A stretch of DNA of 64,000 nucleotides from Parus major (lineage: Eukaryota; Chordata; Aves; Passeriformes; Paridae), in NCBI RefSeq assembly GCF_001522545.3, contig NC_031770.1, positions 8,211,321 through 8,275,320 on the forward strand, read 5' to 3'. The stretch's first letter is position 1. The number at the start of each line of letters is the position of its first letter. Position numbers and translations under genes: made by a program. Positions 15,040 through 28,500 of this stretch are shown one piece after another. The notes beneath the pieces are model-generated. The model saw nothing but the letters and a program-made list of their open reading frames with translations, was not told the origin of the DNA and made no database searches.

Positions 15040-15115
15040 TAAATGGATTCAGTGAATGGTAGATGTCAGCCCATTGCGTGATGGGCAATCATCAATCATC
15101 CACTGTCAGTTATTT
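15040..15115. promoter_or_regulatory. Candidate PBX/MEIS-type site cluster (possible conserved element)
   Basis: GATGTCAGC, GGGCAATCATCAATCATC and CACTGTCAG lie within 60 bases: two ATCA/TGAT PBX-type half sites flanked by TGTCA-type MEIS cores. In other vertebrates ETAA1 borders the MEIS1 gene desert. Motif-based inference only. Confidence 0.25.
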
Positions 15116-15320
15116 CTGTCTCAGTGAGTAAGCCTTTATTTAAAGCATAAAGTAAGAATGTTGCCAGACCACAGGAACAAGCCCTGAGCTGTTTGCAGGT
15201 GCTGCTATTCACAGCTGCCAATTAAACCCCTGACATTTCCATAATGGCCAAGAGGCAAAGCATATGCACTTGATATAAACATTTTTGTAAAAAATTAATC
15301 TCAGTTTATCAATACTTGAC

Positions 15321-15344
15321 TTTTTTTTTTTTTTTTTTTTTTTT
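15321..15344 (+). repeat. Poly-T tract, 24 bases
   Basis: Uninterrupted T run. It is not attached to any recognised retroposon, so treated as a homopolymer. Confidence 0.95.
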
Positions 15345-18300
15345 CCCAGAGCGACATACAACATCCTACTTTTGGCCTATTGTTTGTTTGCTGTAGAAAG
15401 AGAGAAATAGGAGTTGGAAAGCAGCCAGGGCATTCATTTCCCCAGGATATACAGTAGATTCCAGTGGCTCATTTCAACCCTTAATTGGGGAGGGAAAGCA
15501 CAGTAGTGAGGAATTCCACCTTCAGAAAATGGTGTGTGTGCCCCTTGCCCCCCAGCCATGTGCACATGCTCAGCTCCAGCATTTCTCATCACACACTGGA
15601 CCTTACCTTGGTAAAAATGTAATGTTTAGTTTAGCAAATGCTGCTCCTGAAGTTACCCAGCCCATTGTGGTTTGTTGCTGCTATACCAAAATTTTACCTT
15701 ATCTGGATTTTTATACAGATCTCTGGACATACTTCTTCTGTCTAGTCCTTCTCATTACCCTTCCACTATCTGAAAAAAAAAAAAAAATAAATAAAGAAAA
15801 AAAATCCAAACCACCAAAACCTTAAAATGTGAGCACATTTTAATATGCTCATTATTTCCTTTTAGGCAGGAGAAAAAAAATAAATTGTCATCTCAACTTA
15901 CCAAAGACATTCATCAGTATTTCTGCAAATTTTTATATATTTCATAAAATTGCCAGTGATGAGCTATGGAGGTTTTTTGGGGTTGATTTTTTTTTCTTTT
16001 TTTCCTAGAGAAAATATTTTCATGGAAAAAAAAATTATATATTTCTACAGAAAAATAAACTGCCTAGTATTGCCACCTGACATTTATATTTTAGAGGACA
16101 TAAAACTTTTCAGAGGTCCTTTTACTTCTTGCTCTCAGCTGTTTATAGTTCTTCAGGGGTACCCTGATCTGTAAGTAAATACAGAAAAAGAAAGGACTGC
16201 ATTCACATTTTGGAGGAGATTTCATTACATGCTGATTGCCCTGCCCCTTTTTGCTGCAAAGACTAGACAAGGCAGAACACTGAGTGAGAAACTGGATAGC
16301 ACTGGGGCATTTTAAACTTGTCTTCCTCACTCCTTGTGGTACTGAGGAAGATCACATAAGTCATCCTGAAATTTGAGGTGGATCCTCATGTTTCGTACTG
16401 TCTGGTTATAAAATGCTGCACTATTGGGTGAAGTTAATTTCTGAAGTCTACAGAGTTCTGTTAACATGGTATATTTAGAATTGTTGTTAGAGATCTTGCT
16501 GGCATGGGGGTTTAAATTAAAGTGGGTGTAATTGTTTACCCAGTAGCTGTTCCAGTGTGCTCCTTGTCAGATGCAGAGGTGCCAGTGCAGTTTTATCAGC
16601 ATTACTTATTTTACTTCACCTGATTGAAACAATCCCTCCTGCCTTAAGCATTTCATGTCAATGGAAGTGGAGAAATACTGACTAATTTCCTACCTACCAT
16701 GGATCTGAAATTTTAAGCATAGATTGAACTTTTCTCAGTGTCCTGTTTCTTTTATCCATGTAGGTGCCTTGTTAAGTTCCATACGACTTCAGATTTCAGG
16801 CACAGATGTTGCTTCAGGACTAGTTTTGAATTCAGCTAATTCAGCTTATTTTTTATCAAGTTTCTTAATTTTTAAAATTTTCTTTTTCATTCAAAACCAC
16901 TCAGAATGTTTGAGATCCATGAAAACATTGTCTTTAGACATTATATAAGAATGTTGGAACCTGAGTAATGTTTTCATTAGGTCTCTTTAGAACTGCAAGG
17001 AACTGGCTAAGTTATTCAGGGTAGATCAATTAATCCCACATATATTGCCATTTTATTTTAAAATCAAGAAAAAATAAAGCACTAACTTAAAACTGGCTGA
17101 CTTAAAAAAAATTCAAAAATAATAATAAAAAAAAACCCTCTCCCAAGTGTAAGCATCAAGGGCTTCTCTGTAGCATATCTTTGTGGCTGTAAGGTAATTT
17201 CCTGTACTCAGAGTGACTCAGCATTCCTTATCACCCAAGATAACCATCTACTTCGGGTATTTCCATGTAAGCAGAAATCACTGAGCTTCTGTGTTGTCCC
17301 CTCTTACTTGGCCCCCCTGCTCTGAGCTAAAAGGCAAAGGTAAAAGGTAATTAATCCCCGTTGGGCTCAGTCCCTGTGCTCCTGCAGATGTTCAGGCAAT
17401 AATAACAATATTGCTCTATGTCCACATGACAATGCAGAAATGCCCAAGCTGGCTGTAAATGAGCCATTGTGGATACTGAACACAGTCAAGATGAGACAGC
17501 AGAGGACACCAAGAGGACTAATTTACCCTGCTTTTTGGCAGTGGCAGCTCCATATAGGCAAGTCTATCCTGCCAGAGAGCAGCCTTACTTATGGTTAGCT
17601 CATTTACAGCTAGTCTGACTGCTGGAATTTGCAATGGAGACACATGTTCTGTTAAGGTGACAAGTGTGTGATCGTTTTAAATAAAAATATGGAGGTTGGG
17701 GTTTTGAAGGGCTTCCTTTGAAGGTGGTTTAAGAAGTTGCTACCTCCAGTGATCTCTTTTTGCAACTTCTGCTGAAGATGGCATGCCCCACGAATCAGCA
17801 CATGGGATCACATGCCCACCTAAGTCTCATGTGTTTGCAGCACAATATTTTAGCTAAATTCACTGAAGAGAATATGCTTGCATTTAGAGTCTCACTCTAA
17901 ATGATGAGCTGAATCAGAGCAATTTTATCTCTTGGGGTGGCAGAAGCAGGCAGACAGCTTGGTGATAATGCTCCATTTCTCTCATTTTACGGAGCCCAAA
18001 GAGACCTGGGTGCCAGAGCCCATGGAAATGTCTCTGCTCCACAGTGCCTTAGTGGTTGGGCACCTCATTCTCCTCATATCCTGTCAGAAATTTTTGTCTT
18101 TTTAGGGTTGTGGCACCATCTAGTCTCCTGCTGTAAAGTTTGATCATGATAAAGAAGGCAAAGCACAAACCCAGATTTCCAGCCTGACACCGGTGAGATT
18201 TCTGAGGTGCTTATATCAAAACGTATTTTTAAATCAAAATTCACTTACTCAAGTTATATTGCCTTTATCTTCAGGGACGTTTATACATGTGAACACTCCT

Positions 18301-18649
18301 GGTACAAAGGGATACTGGCACATAGAGAAGGATTTGGCATCATGAAAGCAAACAAGTACCAGTAGCCAATCTTCATTCTATTGCTGCATTCATGCATGAT
18401 GAGCTCCAGGTTTGTCTCTTGCTTCCCTGCTCCCAAAGCTGCCCGGCTATGATCTGGTGTCCTGCCCTTCCTAGCCAAGTCATGGCTTTCTGGCTACCAA
18501 ATCCCATCAGGAACTTCATGTCTCTTGTGGTAGTCTTCATCCATGTCTAACTTGTATTATCATTGGCACGCTTAAAATTGTGATGTTATGTTTCAAATGT
18601 TTTTAAAGCTGAAACACACAAGCTCTTTTATTTCTCTTCTGCCTTGTAG

Positions 18650-18860
18650 GATTATTTTAGCTCTACGCATGCAAAAGCTCGTATTAAGCAAGAAATTAAT
18701 CATATCAGGGTAAAGTAGCTACTGAAAAATTGCCAAGCACCATAAACATTGGTCAAAATGCAGGCCAACCATTTGCACAGCAAGTAATTGAAGCTAGAGG
18801 TTCACTGGAGCGACGCGTAACTTTTCATTTTGAATTAGAAAGCTTTTCAAACATAAAATG
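18650..18860. other. Candidate conserved non-coding element
   Basis: A non-repetitive stretch that includes GCATGCAAAAGCTCGTATTA, AGAAATTAATCATATC and GGAGCGACGCGTAACTTTTC. It keeps several CpGs in AT-rich surroundings and has no long frame. This texture often marks conserved enhancers, but conservation was not tested. Confidence 0.25.
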
Positions 18861-19053
18861 ATATCTGAGAAGACTGCACTACCTAAAAGGTTTCAGTAAA
18901 CACTAAGAAAAAAAAAAAGTGTTAAAATATGCTGGAGAGATCAATCATGCTTTGTGGTTACTTGCTCCACGTAGTTTCACACACATTCTCTGATAAACAA
19001 TGTCCCACACACTCTGCCCACACCCATTATTTTCTTCAGCACCAAAGCGTCAA

Positions 19054-19142
19054 GGGCCAGATCCTCATTTGGTTTAAGTCAGCAGAGCTCTGCTGAGGTT
19101 GACTGCCTGCCATTGATTTATGCCAGCTGAAGATCTGGCCTG
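19054..19142. repeat. Degraded foldback (palindromic) repeat, GGCCAGATC termini
   Basis: The left arm GGGCCAGATCCTCATTTGGT is mirrored by the right arm CCAGCTGAAGATCTGGCCTG, with TTTAAGTCA opposite TGATTTATG inside. The whole is an 89-bp imperfect inverted repeat. It resembles short palindromic repeats ending in CAGATCCTCAGCTGGTGTAA that I know from turtle and crocodilian genomes. Family name not known. Confidence 0.7.
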
Positions 19143-21763
19143 AAGAGTGACAAAAATATAATTTTATGTTTTATTTATGGGTGTAAAACAATAGTCCTAA
19201 AGGGAGCAGATGTTCCATGTCAAGGGAGGAGGTTTATTAAATGCAATTCCAGACACAAAAGCTAATCTCTGTGGTCAGGGAAGGCATGAGGCCTGTTTTA
19301 CATGATGAACTTTAATTGAAATCTTGCTCTTTTGTGTTCATTTATTTCTTCTATTTGGGAGCTGACAAGCATCATTTAAATTACTTAACAGCTGCCAGAC
19401 ACCTTAAAACACAATAGATAGTTGTCTTAGACACCTGGAGAAGGTTAGACAGTCTTCATTTGTCTTCCCAGTACCTGCTGAAATGGTATTAATTTGGTAT
19501 CACGTATTTTTAATTAAGTGGTCACCTCACTGAAGAAATTTCCATCTGTTTCAGATGGAGCTGTGGGGAGAAAGATCGCTCGGTTTTATGGAGAGTTTTG
19601 CAATTGTAAAATGCCTTTTATTTTTTCCAGTTTGGATTTAAACCCAAAGGATTATGAAATCCTCTCAAAAAGAGAAGGGAGTGTCTGTCTCTGAGTCTCA
19701 GGCCCCAAACCTCGTATTGTCCCCAGCACTAAAACTATTCCCTCTGTGGATGATCTTCCCTCTGTAGATCCTAAAGCAGGAGTTCCTTGGCTGCCAAAAA
19801 CTGAAGTTAGGGAGCTGAAAGAAAATCAGCAGCAAAAGCCTGCTTGCAGGAATGTCACAGTTTTTGAAGCTCTCCTCATCATGTTTTCTTTCAGTGAGCC
19901 AACATTTTTGACCCCCATGCCGCTGTACCACTCTAAAAAGGATAGAGCATTCAGTGACGTTCCTTTTCCTTGGATTTAAATGCCACAGAAATGTGCCATG
20001 GTGAGATCTGAGCTCTTCAGAGGCACACAGCAATAGTCAGCTGAGCAGTGCTGATTCACATCAGATAAATTTTGGAAATTTTTATAAGGATGAGATTTAC
20101 TCCCTTACCTTCTGTGTTCCTTCCCACACCCTCACAGTCGAGTATAGTACATGGATCTCTAGAGAACAAGCTGTACTTATCAGAGGCCAACAGAGACATG
20201 TAAACTGGAGCTTCAGAAAAGATGATAAGTAGAGGAAAATTGGAGTGAATATTCCTGTATTCTATTAAAAGAGAGGAACAAAAGTAAAGACTGAAGAAGG
20301 CTGTGGATGGAAAACAACGTGGAGATGGAGCAGACTCCAGTGTGTCAACTTGGGTAGAAATCCCACATTTAATGTGTGATTTTGTTCTGAATCAGGCATT
20401 TCAAACATAACAAGTTTCAAATTGTCTATAAACCAAAATTAGAAAAAAATCCTGAGGCTAAGTTGACAATGGGATGCAGGGAATGCTGAAACATTTCATT
20501 CATGTTTCAGCATAATTTTTTGTTAATTTATGTTAGAAATCTGGTGCGTCTTCATTGTGGCACTTTTCAACACAAACAGCAGCAGCAACCACAACCTTCC
20601 ATTCTATAAACATCAAAGGAGGAGCTTCCAAGGTTATAAAAAAGCCTAATACTCGTTAGCCTCCCTGGATAAGAAGTTAATGGAACAAGTTCTTTTTCAC
20701 AACAGATTTATTTTGTTTGACATAACATTTGTTTCCTTTCAAAGCCACTCTGAATAACATTTCCAGTTGCACATTTCCAAAGGCATGACTCACTTCATGG
20801 GATGGAATATGTCTATGGTAAATGTATTCTACAGCCACACTGGGCCTTCTAGACACTTCTAGACTCCTTTGTAAGCATCCCAGCAGAGAAAGAGACCCTC
20901 AGGGACACAGTCTCACCTGCTTTAAGCCTCTGCTTTAGGATGATGTAAATTAGAGCCTGGAACTCTTTCTTTTCCCCTAATCAAAAAAAACTGGTGTAGG
21001 GTGACTAAGATTCAAGCTAATTTCACCCAAATATTCTTGTCCATGGGGATACTTGCTGTAGCATATTGTGGTAAAGAGTTCACATCTCCAGGTACCACAT
21101 GCAAGTGAGAGAAAAGGTTTATACATTGGAGGGAAGCCACAGAAGAATAATAAAATGCTCCAAAAATACAAAGGGCTTGGTAAGAAAGAAGTATGAAAAT
21201 GCCTAAACGTACACAAATGCAAAGTGCAGGATGAATATGTTATATGCCTAATTATCACTTCAAATGTGAAAATAAACTGAGGGACAGTAAAAATTAAGAC
21301 TTTCAGGGGAAAAAAAATAGAGGATGGGTTGTGATTAAAGGGGAAACAATTTTCTTATCAGATGATCTGTTTAGTCTGGGGACCAGTTTTCAGGAGAAGC
21401 AGTAGCTTCAGAATTTGAGTAATTTCATACCAGAGCTTGGAAGTACACAATAGAGATTACTCCTGTCTGGGAAGGGAATGAAAAGAGGGTCTACTGATCT
21501 CATCCAGCCCTCACTTCATTCAGCAGGAATCTTTTCCACTGACTGAAGCAGGATTTGGATCAGTCCCTTTTTTACCTACCATGTTGATGTCTGTCTGAAA
21601 AGACTTAGGAAAAGACATGAACTGGAGCCCAAGTATGACACTAATAATGGCTTTTTTGGGCTGCTGTAAGGAAAAAGGCAAGTTGCAGAAAATTATGAAG
21701 CAGGCAGCTGGCAAATCAGAGGGACTGTTTTACAGCTGGGAGCTGAGTCAATCTCCAAAATGT

Positions 21764-21895
21764 CTTTACGGAATTAAATGACATTAAGCTCGGTGTCGGT
21801 AATTCCCTTAAAACCGTAAGCAAACACTTCTCGAACAGCAGATCTAAGGGCAGCGTCATCGCTTGGCAACTTTTGCTTTTGCCACAGCAGGGCTT
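21764..21895. other. Candidate conserved non-coding element with retained CpGs
   Basis: About 130 bases with six or more CpGs (TTACGGAATTAAATG, GCTCGGTGTCGGTAATTCC, AACCGTAAGC, TCTCGAACAGC, CATCGCTTGG) in a CpG-poor region, and no repeat signature. CpG retention outside an island suggests hypomethylation or constraint. Untested. Confidence 0.3.
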
Positions 21896-23194
21896 TGCTA
21901 TCCAGCTTACTTTATTTTTACACACAATATTTGAAAGAGGTTTTGCTATGGTTAACAAAACATAGCTACATTTTATATCTGATTCAAAAGAAAACAATAA
22001 TAATAGAAGTGGGGTAACATTTTTGTATATGCCTGACTGATTCCCTTTGCCTGTTTTGAACCTACCTAACGGCAAACCTCACTTCATTCTACACTGCTCT
22101 AATTAATTTGACAGGACTGGAAACTTGCTCTTCCTGCTCACACTTATTATTCATCTCTTCAGAATGCCCTGTAGGGAGTATGAAGCACAATAAAGCAGTA
22201 TTTACCAAATCCCTCAATGCTAAATACACCTTTTAAGCTGACTCTGCACAATGCCAGCAGTGAGCAGATCTGACTAAAGGGCAGCCAAAGAAAAACAACA
22301 TTTTCCAGAGCATCGTCTCTTTACCCATGGCTAGCAGGTCTTAGGCAAGGAAACGATGTCTTTTTACCCCACTTCAAATTCTATAGTAGGCTCTGGGGAT
22401 CCCAGCTTAGCTCTACTGTATCTGAAAGCTTTGCTGTAGCCAAAGCAAATGACAGAGTGATCATACTCAATAAGCTCTGATGCTAGTTCACAAGAGCCAC
22501 TGAGTAATTTCATACAGGCGTATCTTTTAACCTTTCATCACCCAAATTAGAAACATCATAACACAACATAAAACACATCTGAAAAATCCATCGGAGGCAG
22601 GAGCTCAGAAAAATGCAAGTAGAAATAAGCGTTTTGAGATTTAGGTGTTTTGAGAAAACACTGAAATTGAATGTTAGATTTCCTTTTTTAAAATTCTCAG
22701 TGCAGAAAGGGACCTTTTACAAACACACAAGGTGATTAAGGAATTTAAAAAGTGAAACATGCTTATTTGCACACACTGGGGAAGTAACTCAGACATTCCA
22801 TATTTTAAAAGGGAAAGATCAATGAAAGAGATTTTCAGCAGCAAGTTACCAGTTGGGTCCTGGAATCCAATCATGAGCTTCCTTTCCACCTTTATGCCTC
22901 TGTAAATCTCGATTTACATGAAGCTAAAGGTTAAGTTTTCAGAGTACCTGAGACAATTTCTCCATGGCATAGGGCAGCACTGTGCACCAATACCCACATC
23001 AGCCCTAAATGAACTAGCTCAAGTACCCAATGGGACAGAATCACTGTAGCTGAGCAGGTTTTCCAGCTTTCTGCTCTTAACCTCCAAATATTTCTTTGTG
23101 TGGCATCCACTGGAGTTAGATGCCACAGTATGCAAGTCACTGTTTTAATGGGGAGTTACTTTCAAAGAGGTGTGGAGAAGAAGATGGGCCTTCA

Positions 23195-23262
23195 GTGGGA
23201 TTTTTCAAGGCACAAGTTAAAATGGAAACTAAAGTAACTGCACTTAGATGCTTCTGAAAATT
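23195..23262. repeat. Probable foldback relic (GGGATTTTTCAA ... TGCTTCTGAAAATT)
   Basis: GTGGGATTTTTCAAGGCAC and ACTTAGATGCTTCTGAAAAT face each other as diverged arms, as in old palindromic repeats with GGATTTTCAAAGG..GCC ends. Weak on its own. Confidence 0.35.
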
Positions 23263-26200
23263 AAACACTTTAAATTCCTGAAAAAAACAGAGAACTAAAT
23301 TCCTGACCTGCTTCTGAAAAATTTATGTTGAGTCATTTTTCCTAGTTCCTGAACCTTTCTATTCATATTTCATGGAAAAGCATGGATACAATCACACACA
23401 GACTTCCTCATTCCCTTTAGTCTTACCCTTTGCTTCATTTATCCACTTGTTCACCTATGGAGAATTTCAACACTATTCCTTTCACAGTCATGGAGTTCTT
23501 ACACTCATGTGTAAGAACCACTCATCTTTAGGCAAAGCTTAATGAAGACAAACAGGAGACTCCTGTCACTTCAGCTTGGTTTTGGATCAGATCCTAATAG
23601 AGAGGAGTTGGGCTCGTTGAATTGTAGATAGAATAACAGCTCAACTCCTTCAGGCGTAACTCCTCTCTGAATTGTTGTAGAGGAAAACCCACTCTAAACA
23701 GATTGAATCTGGAAAAAAAACTTGGATAATTGGGAGTAGAATGGGTCCATTGACTTCAAGAGGAGCTACTGCATGAATAAAAGGTGGGCTGGCATTGGCT
23801 TTTGCTGTGTTACATATGAAAGATGGTTCTTGAAACTAATTAATCCTTGAAAAGATCAGCTGACCCATCTCATTGTTAGCAATACATTTTTAATTATTCA
23901 TTTTAGTCAAGCATCATTTGAACACAAGTCAATTTGCAATTTCATTAGAGTACAGAAAAGGCCTGGGGTCTATTCCCAGTAAAAAGGAAAAAAAAAATCT
24001 CTGGCAAAATTTCATAAAAGATGTTAATCCTCTAATTAATTTTATGTATCAAGCAAGAATTAATGTGTCCTGCTATTTAAGCAGAAGTCATCTTGCCAAG
24101 AAATGCATTTTGTCATACCTTCCCCTCCAGGAAAACCTCTTTACAAGCTTTGTGGCAAAACACCCTGGCAACTAATGACTAGCTTTGAAGCAACATTCAC
24201 AGACCATTTGCTTTGATGACATTTGGAGCTTTTTTTCTCCCCCCCACTACTCATTCCAAAGTCTATTGTAAGTGTAGTGCTCTCACTGCACTGCTTTTGA
24301 AAACTAATCAATAAAGTAAGATTTGTCAGGTTGCATCTGAGGAGTATCACATCTTTTAACTCCCTTCTTGGTTGAGCTGCTGTACACATTTTTAAACTAA
24401 ACCTTATGAACAGATTTGAGTATGTTATATGTACTACATTCACAGGCACACAAGTGTGACGCCTTTCTTTTTCTCTCTTATATTAACTTCAAAAGCTTAA
24501 AACTTCTGCCAGTTAACCTTCCGTAAAACTGGCATTATATGGTCATCATACATAATCAAGTGATGGATTGCATGCCAAGAAGTCACAAAGAGCAAATGTT
24601 TACACTTGTTATAGCTATGACAATTACAGTATTGCAAAAATGGAAAAAAAATTACTTCACTCCATGCTTAGGAACTCCAAAGAAAACATATCCATGTTAG
24701 TAAACCCTGAAACGAATTTTGAATACCTCACTAGCATCAGCATAAATCTTAGAGTGAGGCAATCTGTACTCACAGAAACGAATCGAGATCAAAATATGGG
24801 CCACAGAGTTTCATCTCTAACTTTTGACTTTCCTTAATCAATGCTAAAATCTTTAGGTCCGATTTCTCATTTCAATGGCTTTGTGTTATGTGTCTCAACC
24901 GTACCTCATCTAATTTAATAAGATGCAAGCTAAGGAAGTACTTAAGTTACTTATCAAGGGTTTCAGATGACACATTATTATTGTACTCAAAAGTCAATAT
25001 TTGCTAATCATGTTAGTAGGGGAACTGATCCAGCTCTACAATTCTTGAATTGCTAAGGCATTTAAGATTAATTAAACCTGTCTTCTCCTCACTTGACATA
25101 CACACACAGAGCACATCACTCCCAACCCACACCCCTCCCCACCTCTCTTCTGAAATGGACAAGTCAGGGTCTCCGTAAGGAAAACCTGTCTAAACTTCAG
25201 CTATAGGATGAAAACCTCTTAATTTTCTCAGCTTTCTACCTCCACTGTTGGGATGGTCATTCAGAGCCTAACTTCACGTGCCAGGGTAGGTCGTGTTCAG
25301 CCTGTTGGGGTTGTGCCCTTTCTCCTTGACACCAGAATGACATCAAACCAAGCCATTGTGCTCTGCCTGTGATCTCTGCACAAGACTGCTGCTGAAATCA
25401 GGGGAGAGCTGCATGCTGAGCACAAGCAGAGCCAATCTGGCAGTGTGACACAGGTTGAAAAAGCCTGATTGCTCATCCTGTTTCAGCTGGGATTGTTCAT
25501 CCAACAGTCTCACACATTAAAGGTACTGATGTGCTGAGCAGGTCCTATTCCTCATAGTGGCAGAAGAGCAGTGAGTTTACACCATACCGTTTACCCTTTC
25601 ATTTTACCATATACAGTGGGAATAGTTAAAAACTGATCTGTGTCTTTCTTTTTCTCTTTCAAAGCTGTTGTTGAATTTGGTGTGTATAACATGAAAAGAT
25701 TTAACACATTTCCTAGGGCTAGGTGCACTGTAAGGCAGGTAATGTGCAAGCTTCCACATGCAGACTTGCCAGTGCATGGTCAGGCTGGATTTGCAACCCA
25801 CAACAGCCTCAGTCTCCTCTGAGTGTGCCCTCAGCTGCTCAGAGACCATATCAGTGTCTGGAGGTGTGCATTTGATTAGCAATGTGGTGACTTCCTGATA
25901 GGATCACATATTTATTCAGAACCTGGCTTAGAAGGAGGTACAGATCTGCCTTGAAGCAGGAATCTCTTAGTGGATAAAAAGTGGCTTACCCAGCATACAT
26001 TACCGTAGTTTGTGTATTACTGTGGTTTTCTCTTGCTTGACTTTAAGCAATTATTTTACTTCTCTAAACAGAGTGGATTAAATGTTTATATAAGAAGAAT
26101 AGAGCAGAGTGGAGAATTGCAATCAGGCACATTAGGGGAGATTCTGATCTACATATAATTTGGGCAAACCAGAAGGATGTGTCCATCTATTCCATATTAG

Positions 26201-26325
26201 CCCAGATTTACACTCATAAATGGGACAGTAGTGTTTGGAAGCCACAGGTCTGATTCAACAGTCACTTGTAAAACTGGTGTTTTGCAAAGACTTATAAACT
26301 GGGAAGTGTTCACTGTCATCAGGAG

Positions 26326-26380
26326 ATTGAACTGATATTGTGTATTAAATCCTGATATTGAACTGATATTGTGTATTAAA
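26326..26380 (+). repeat. Tandem duplication, 24-bp identical copies
   Basis: ATTGAACTGATATTGTGTAT plus TAAA occurs at 26326-26349 and again at 26357-26380, offset 31 bp. Recent local duplication. Confidence 0.9.
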
Positions 26381-27106
26381 GTGAATGCATGGGGTTTGAT
26401 AAAGATATGAAGAACATCAACAGGCATTGAAATTTAAAACATTTAAAAGACTAACTGTTTTGAGCACTGTTCCAGCCTGCACACGTTTCAGATGGGCACA
26501 TTATTAAGTATAATACTCAGATGGACATTTTGTGAAATCAAAATGAGGCATTCTGTTTAATATTCCATCTGGTGTTAAACTATTAATCTTTATGTGCTAA
26601 TAGTGGCTGTCATGTAAGCTGAGCATCTGAAAGCCTCTCAGCAGTAATGCCCTATCCTCAGGTAATTTCTTTTTCATATTAATTCAGTAAAAAATATAAG
26701 ATAATTTAGTCTTTAAAGTGGTTCCCCCTCCCCACTTTTTAAATTAAACATTATTTTATGCATGTCTTTTAACTTGCTAATTTATTAATTTAGACCTGCC
26801 ACACACAGGCTGAGTTACTAATTTATTTTATTTATTTGTCTTTAGATCAATCATGGCACCATTTTTAGTGTGTTTTTGATATATTCAAAATCTCAGCTTT
26901 TTCTATGTGTGTGTATATCTATTTGCCTCAGCAAATTGTTAGCAAATATTACACTTACTTTTGCTGGTCTATACAAACTCCAGTTGATGTTTTAGCTCAT
27001 CTTCCAGTGGAGCACATATCTGTGTCACAAATGTCATCTTTGAAACTGGCACTAATTGGCATTCATGTTGGAATTCTCAGTGGATTGGCCACAGACACAA
27101 GGTGAA

Positions 27107-27164
27107 AATTTGGCTCTGTTGAAGGCAACAGGAGTTTTGTCATTGACTTTAATAGGGTCAGGAC
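27107..27164. repeat. Probable old repeat relic (TTGAAGGCAACAGG ... CATTGACTTTAATAGGG)
   Basis: GTTGAAGGCAACAGGAGTTT followed by CATTGACTTTAATAGGGTCA resembles the TTGAAGTCAATGG core shared by several ancient sauropsid repeats. Recognition only. Confidence 0.35.
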
Positions 27165-27289
27165 TTCTTCCAGAGACTGAACTGCCTCTCATACAGATGT
27201 TCAGACTGAGCTGGGAGATTCAAATCCTCTGTGTTTGCTCATGACTAATAAAATGTCATTTTTTGCTAACCTTTGTCCTCCCTCTGCCA

Positions 27290-28500
27290 GGATCTAGTCC
27301 TTTTTTTTAAAGGAGAGAGTGAATAAGACTTCCATCTTCCTCTTACATTGTCTTCCTCAAATCCTAGTTCCCTTCCTTCTCTTCATACTTTATACTTGAT
27401 ATCTCTCTGGACCCAGTGCAAGTTCTCTGTCTTCTGTTATCTCTCGATTCTTCAATTCTTCTGTATTTTTAACTGCTCTGTTCTCTTAGTGACTCTACCT
27501 TCAAGGATGCTCTTGCTCCTGAAAAAATGGAATTCCTTTAATTCAGTCTGTCTTTCCAACAACCCATTTCCTCATGTCTGCCTCCACTTTCTCAGAAGCT
27601 GTTGTTTTTTACCATTACTAAGAAGCTTCTCAGTCTCTGGTAAGAGAATTCTCCAGGTTCTGTACTTAGCTTCATCTGAAGGCAATCTTTGTCCTTTTCT
27701 TCACTGATCCTTCCCTCCCAACACCTGGCTTCTGTAACCTGCTCTCATTTCAATTTGCTTTGGATATGCACCTTCACTGACAGCTCCTTTATTTTTTTGT
27801 GTCTCTCTTTCCCACTTGCTCTCCCCATTGCCTCCACATCAGAATCCTCGATGCACTTGTTTTTCTATGACAATTTTCTGTGCATCTGCCCTTTCAGCCA
27901 TTTTCTTCTGTACATCCTGCTGTCACTTACCTAATGGCTTGACTTCCTAAGGTTAGTTATTTACCACTTCCTGATTTTCAGATCCTCATCTCCTCTATCA
28001 GTCCTGTTACACTTGCTGTTTCCTGAGTTGTCTCCTAGACCATCTTTTTTCTTATCTTGCTGCCCCTTCTGCCATTGATTGTCTCCTCTGTCGTGGTGGT
28101 GATCATGACTTTTTTCATCAACACAAGCTAAAAATGTTCCTGATGGAACAGAGCAAGATGATGTCAGCAAGATCTTCCCACTTCCTCTCCTTCCATCTAA
28201 AATACTGCTTGCCAAAACTGCCTTGTCTCCACCAACCAGTACCTTCCTTGATTTTCTACCTTCTATAAGAAATTCAAGCCATTAAAAAACTCGGTTAAAT
28301 CTACTGCTTGAGATTCTAGTGCCATTTATCTTCCACTCAATTTGTCCAACTGCTTCTCCCATTCTTCTCTTTGACAGACTTCTTCTGTCCCCTTTTTCCT
28401 TTCTGTGCTTTCTGCTGCGTTGCTTCATAAAGAAGAAAGCATTTTTTTGTTGTCATCCCTGAGCAATTTTTTCTTTTGCTTCCTGAAATCTTTCATTAAA
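27290..28500 (+). other. Pyrimidine-rich stretch, about 1.2 kb
   Basis: The plus strand is strongly enriched for C and T in words such as CTTCC, TCTCC and CTTCT over more than a kilobase, while flanking DNA is balanced. No stop-free conserved frame or known repeat was recognised. It may be a very old retroposon relic or an expanded polypyrimidine region. Confidence 0.6.
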
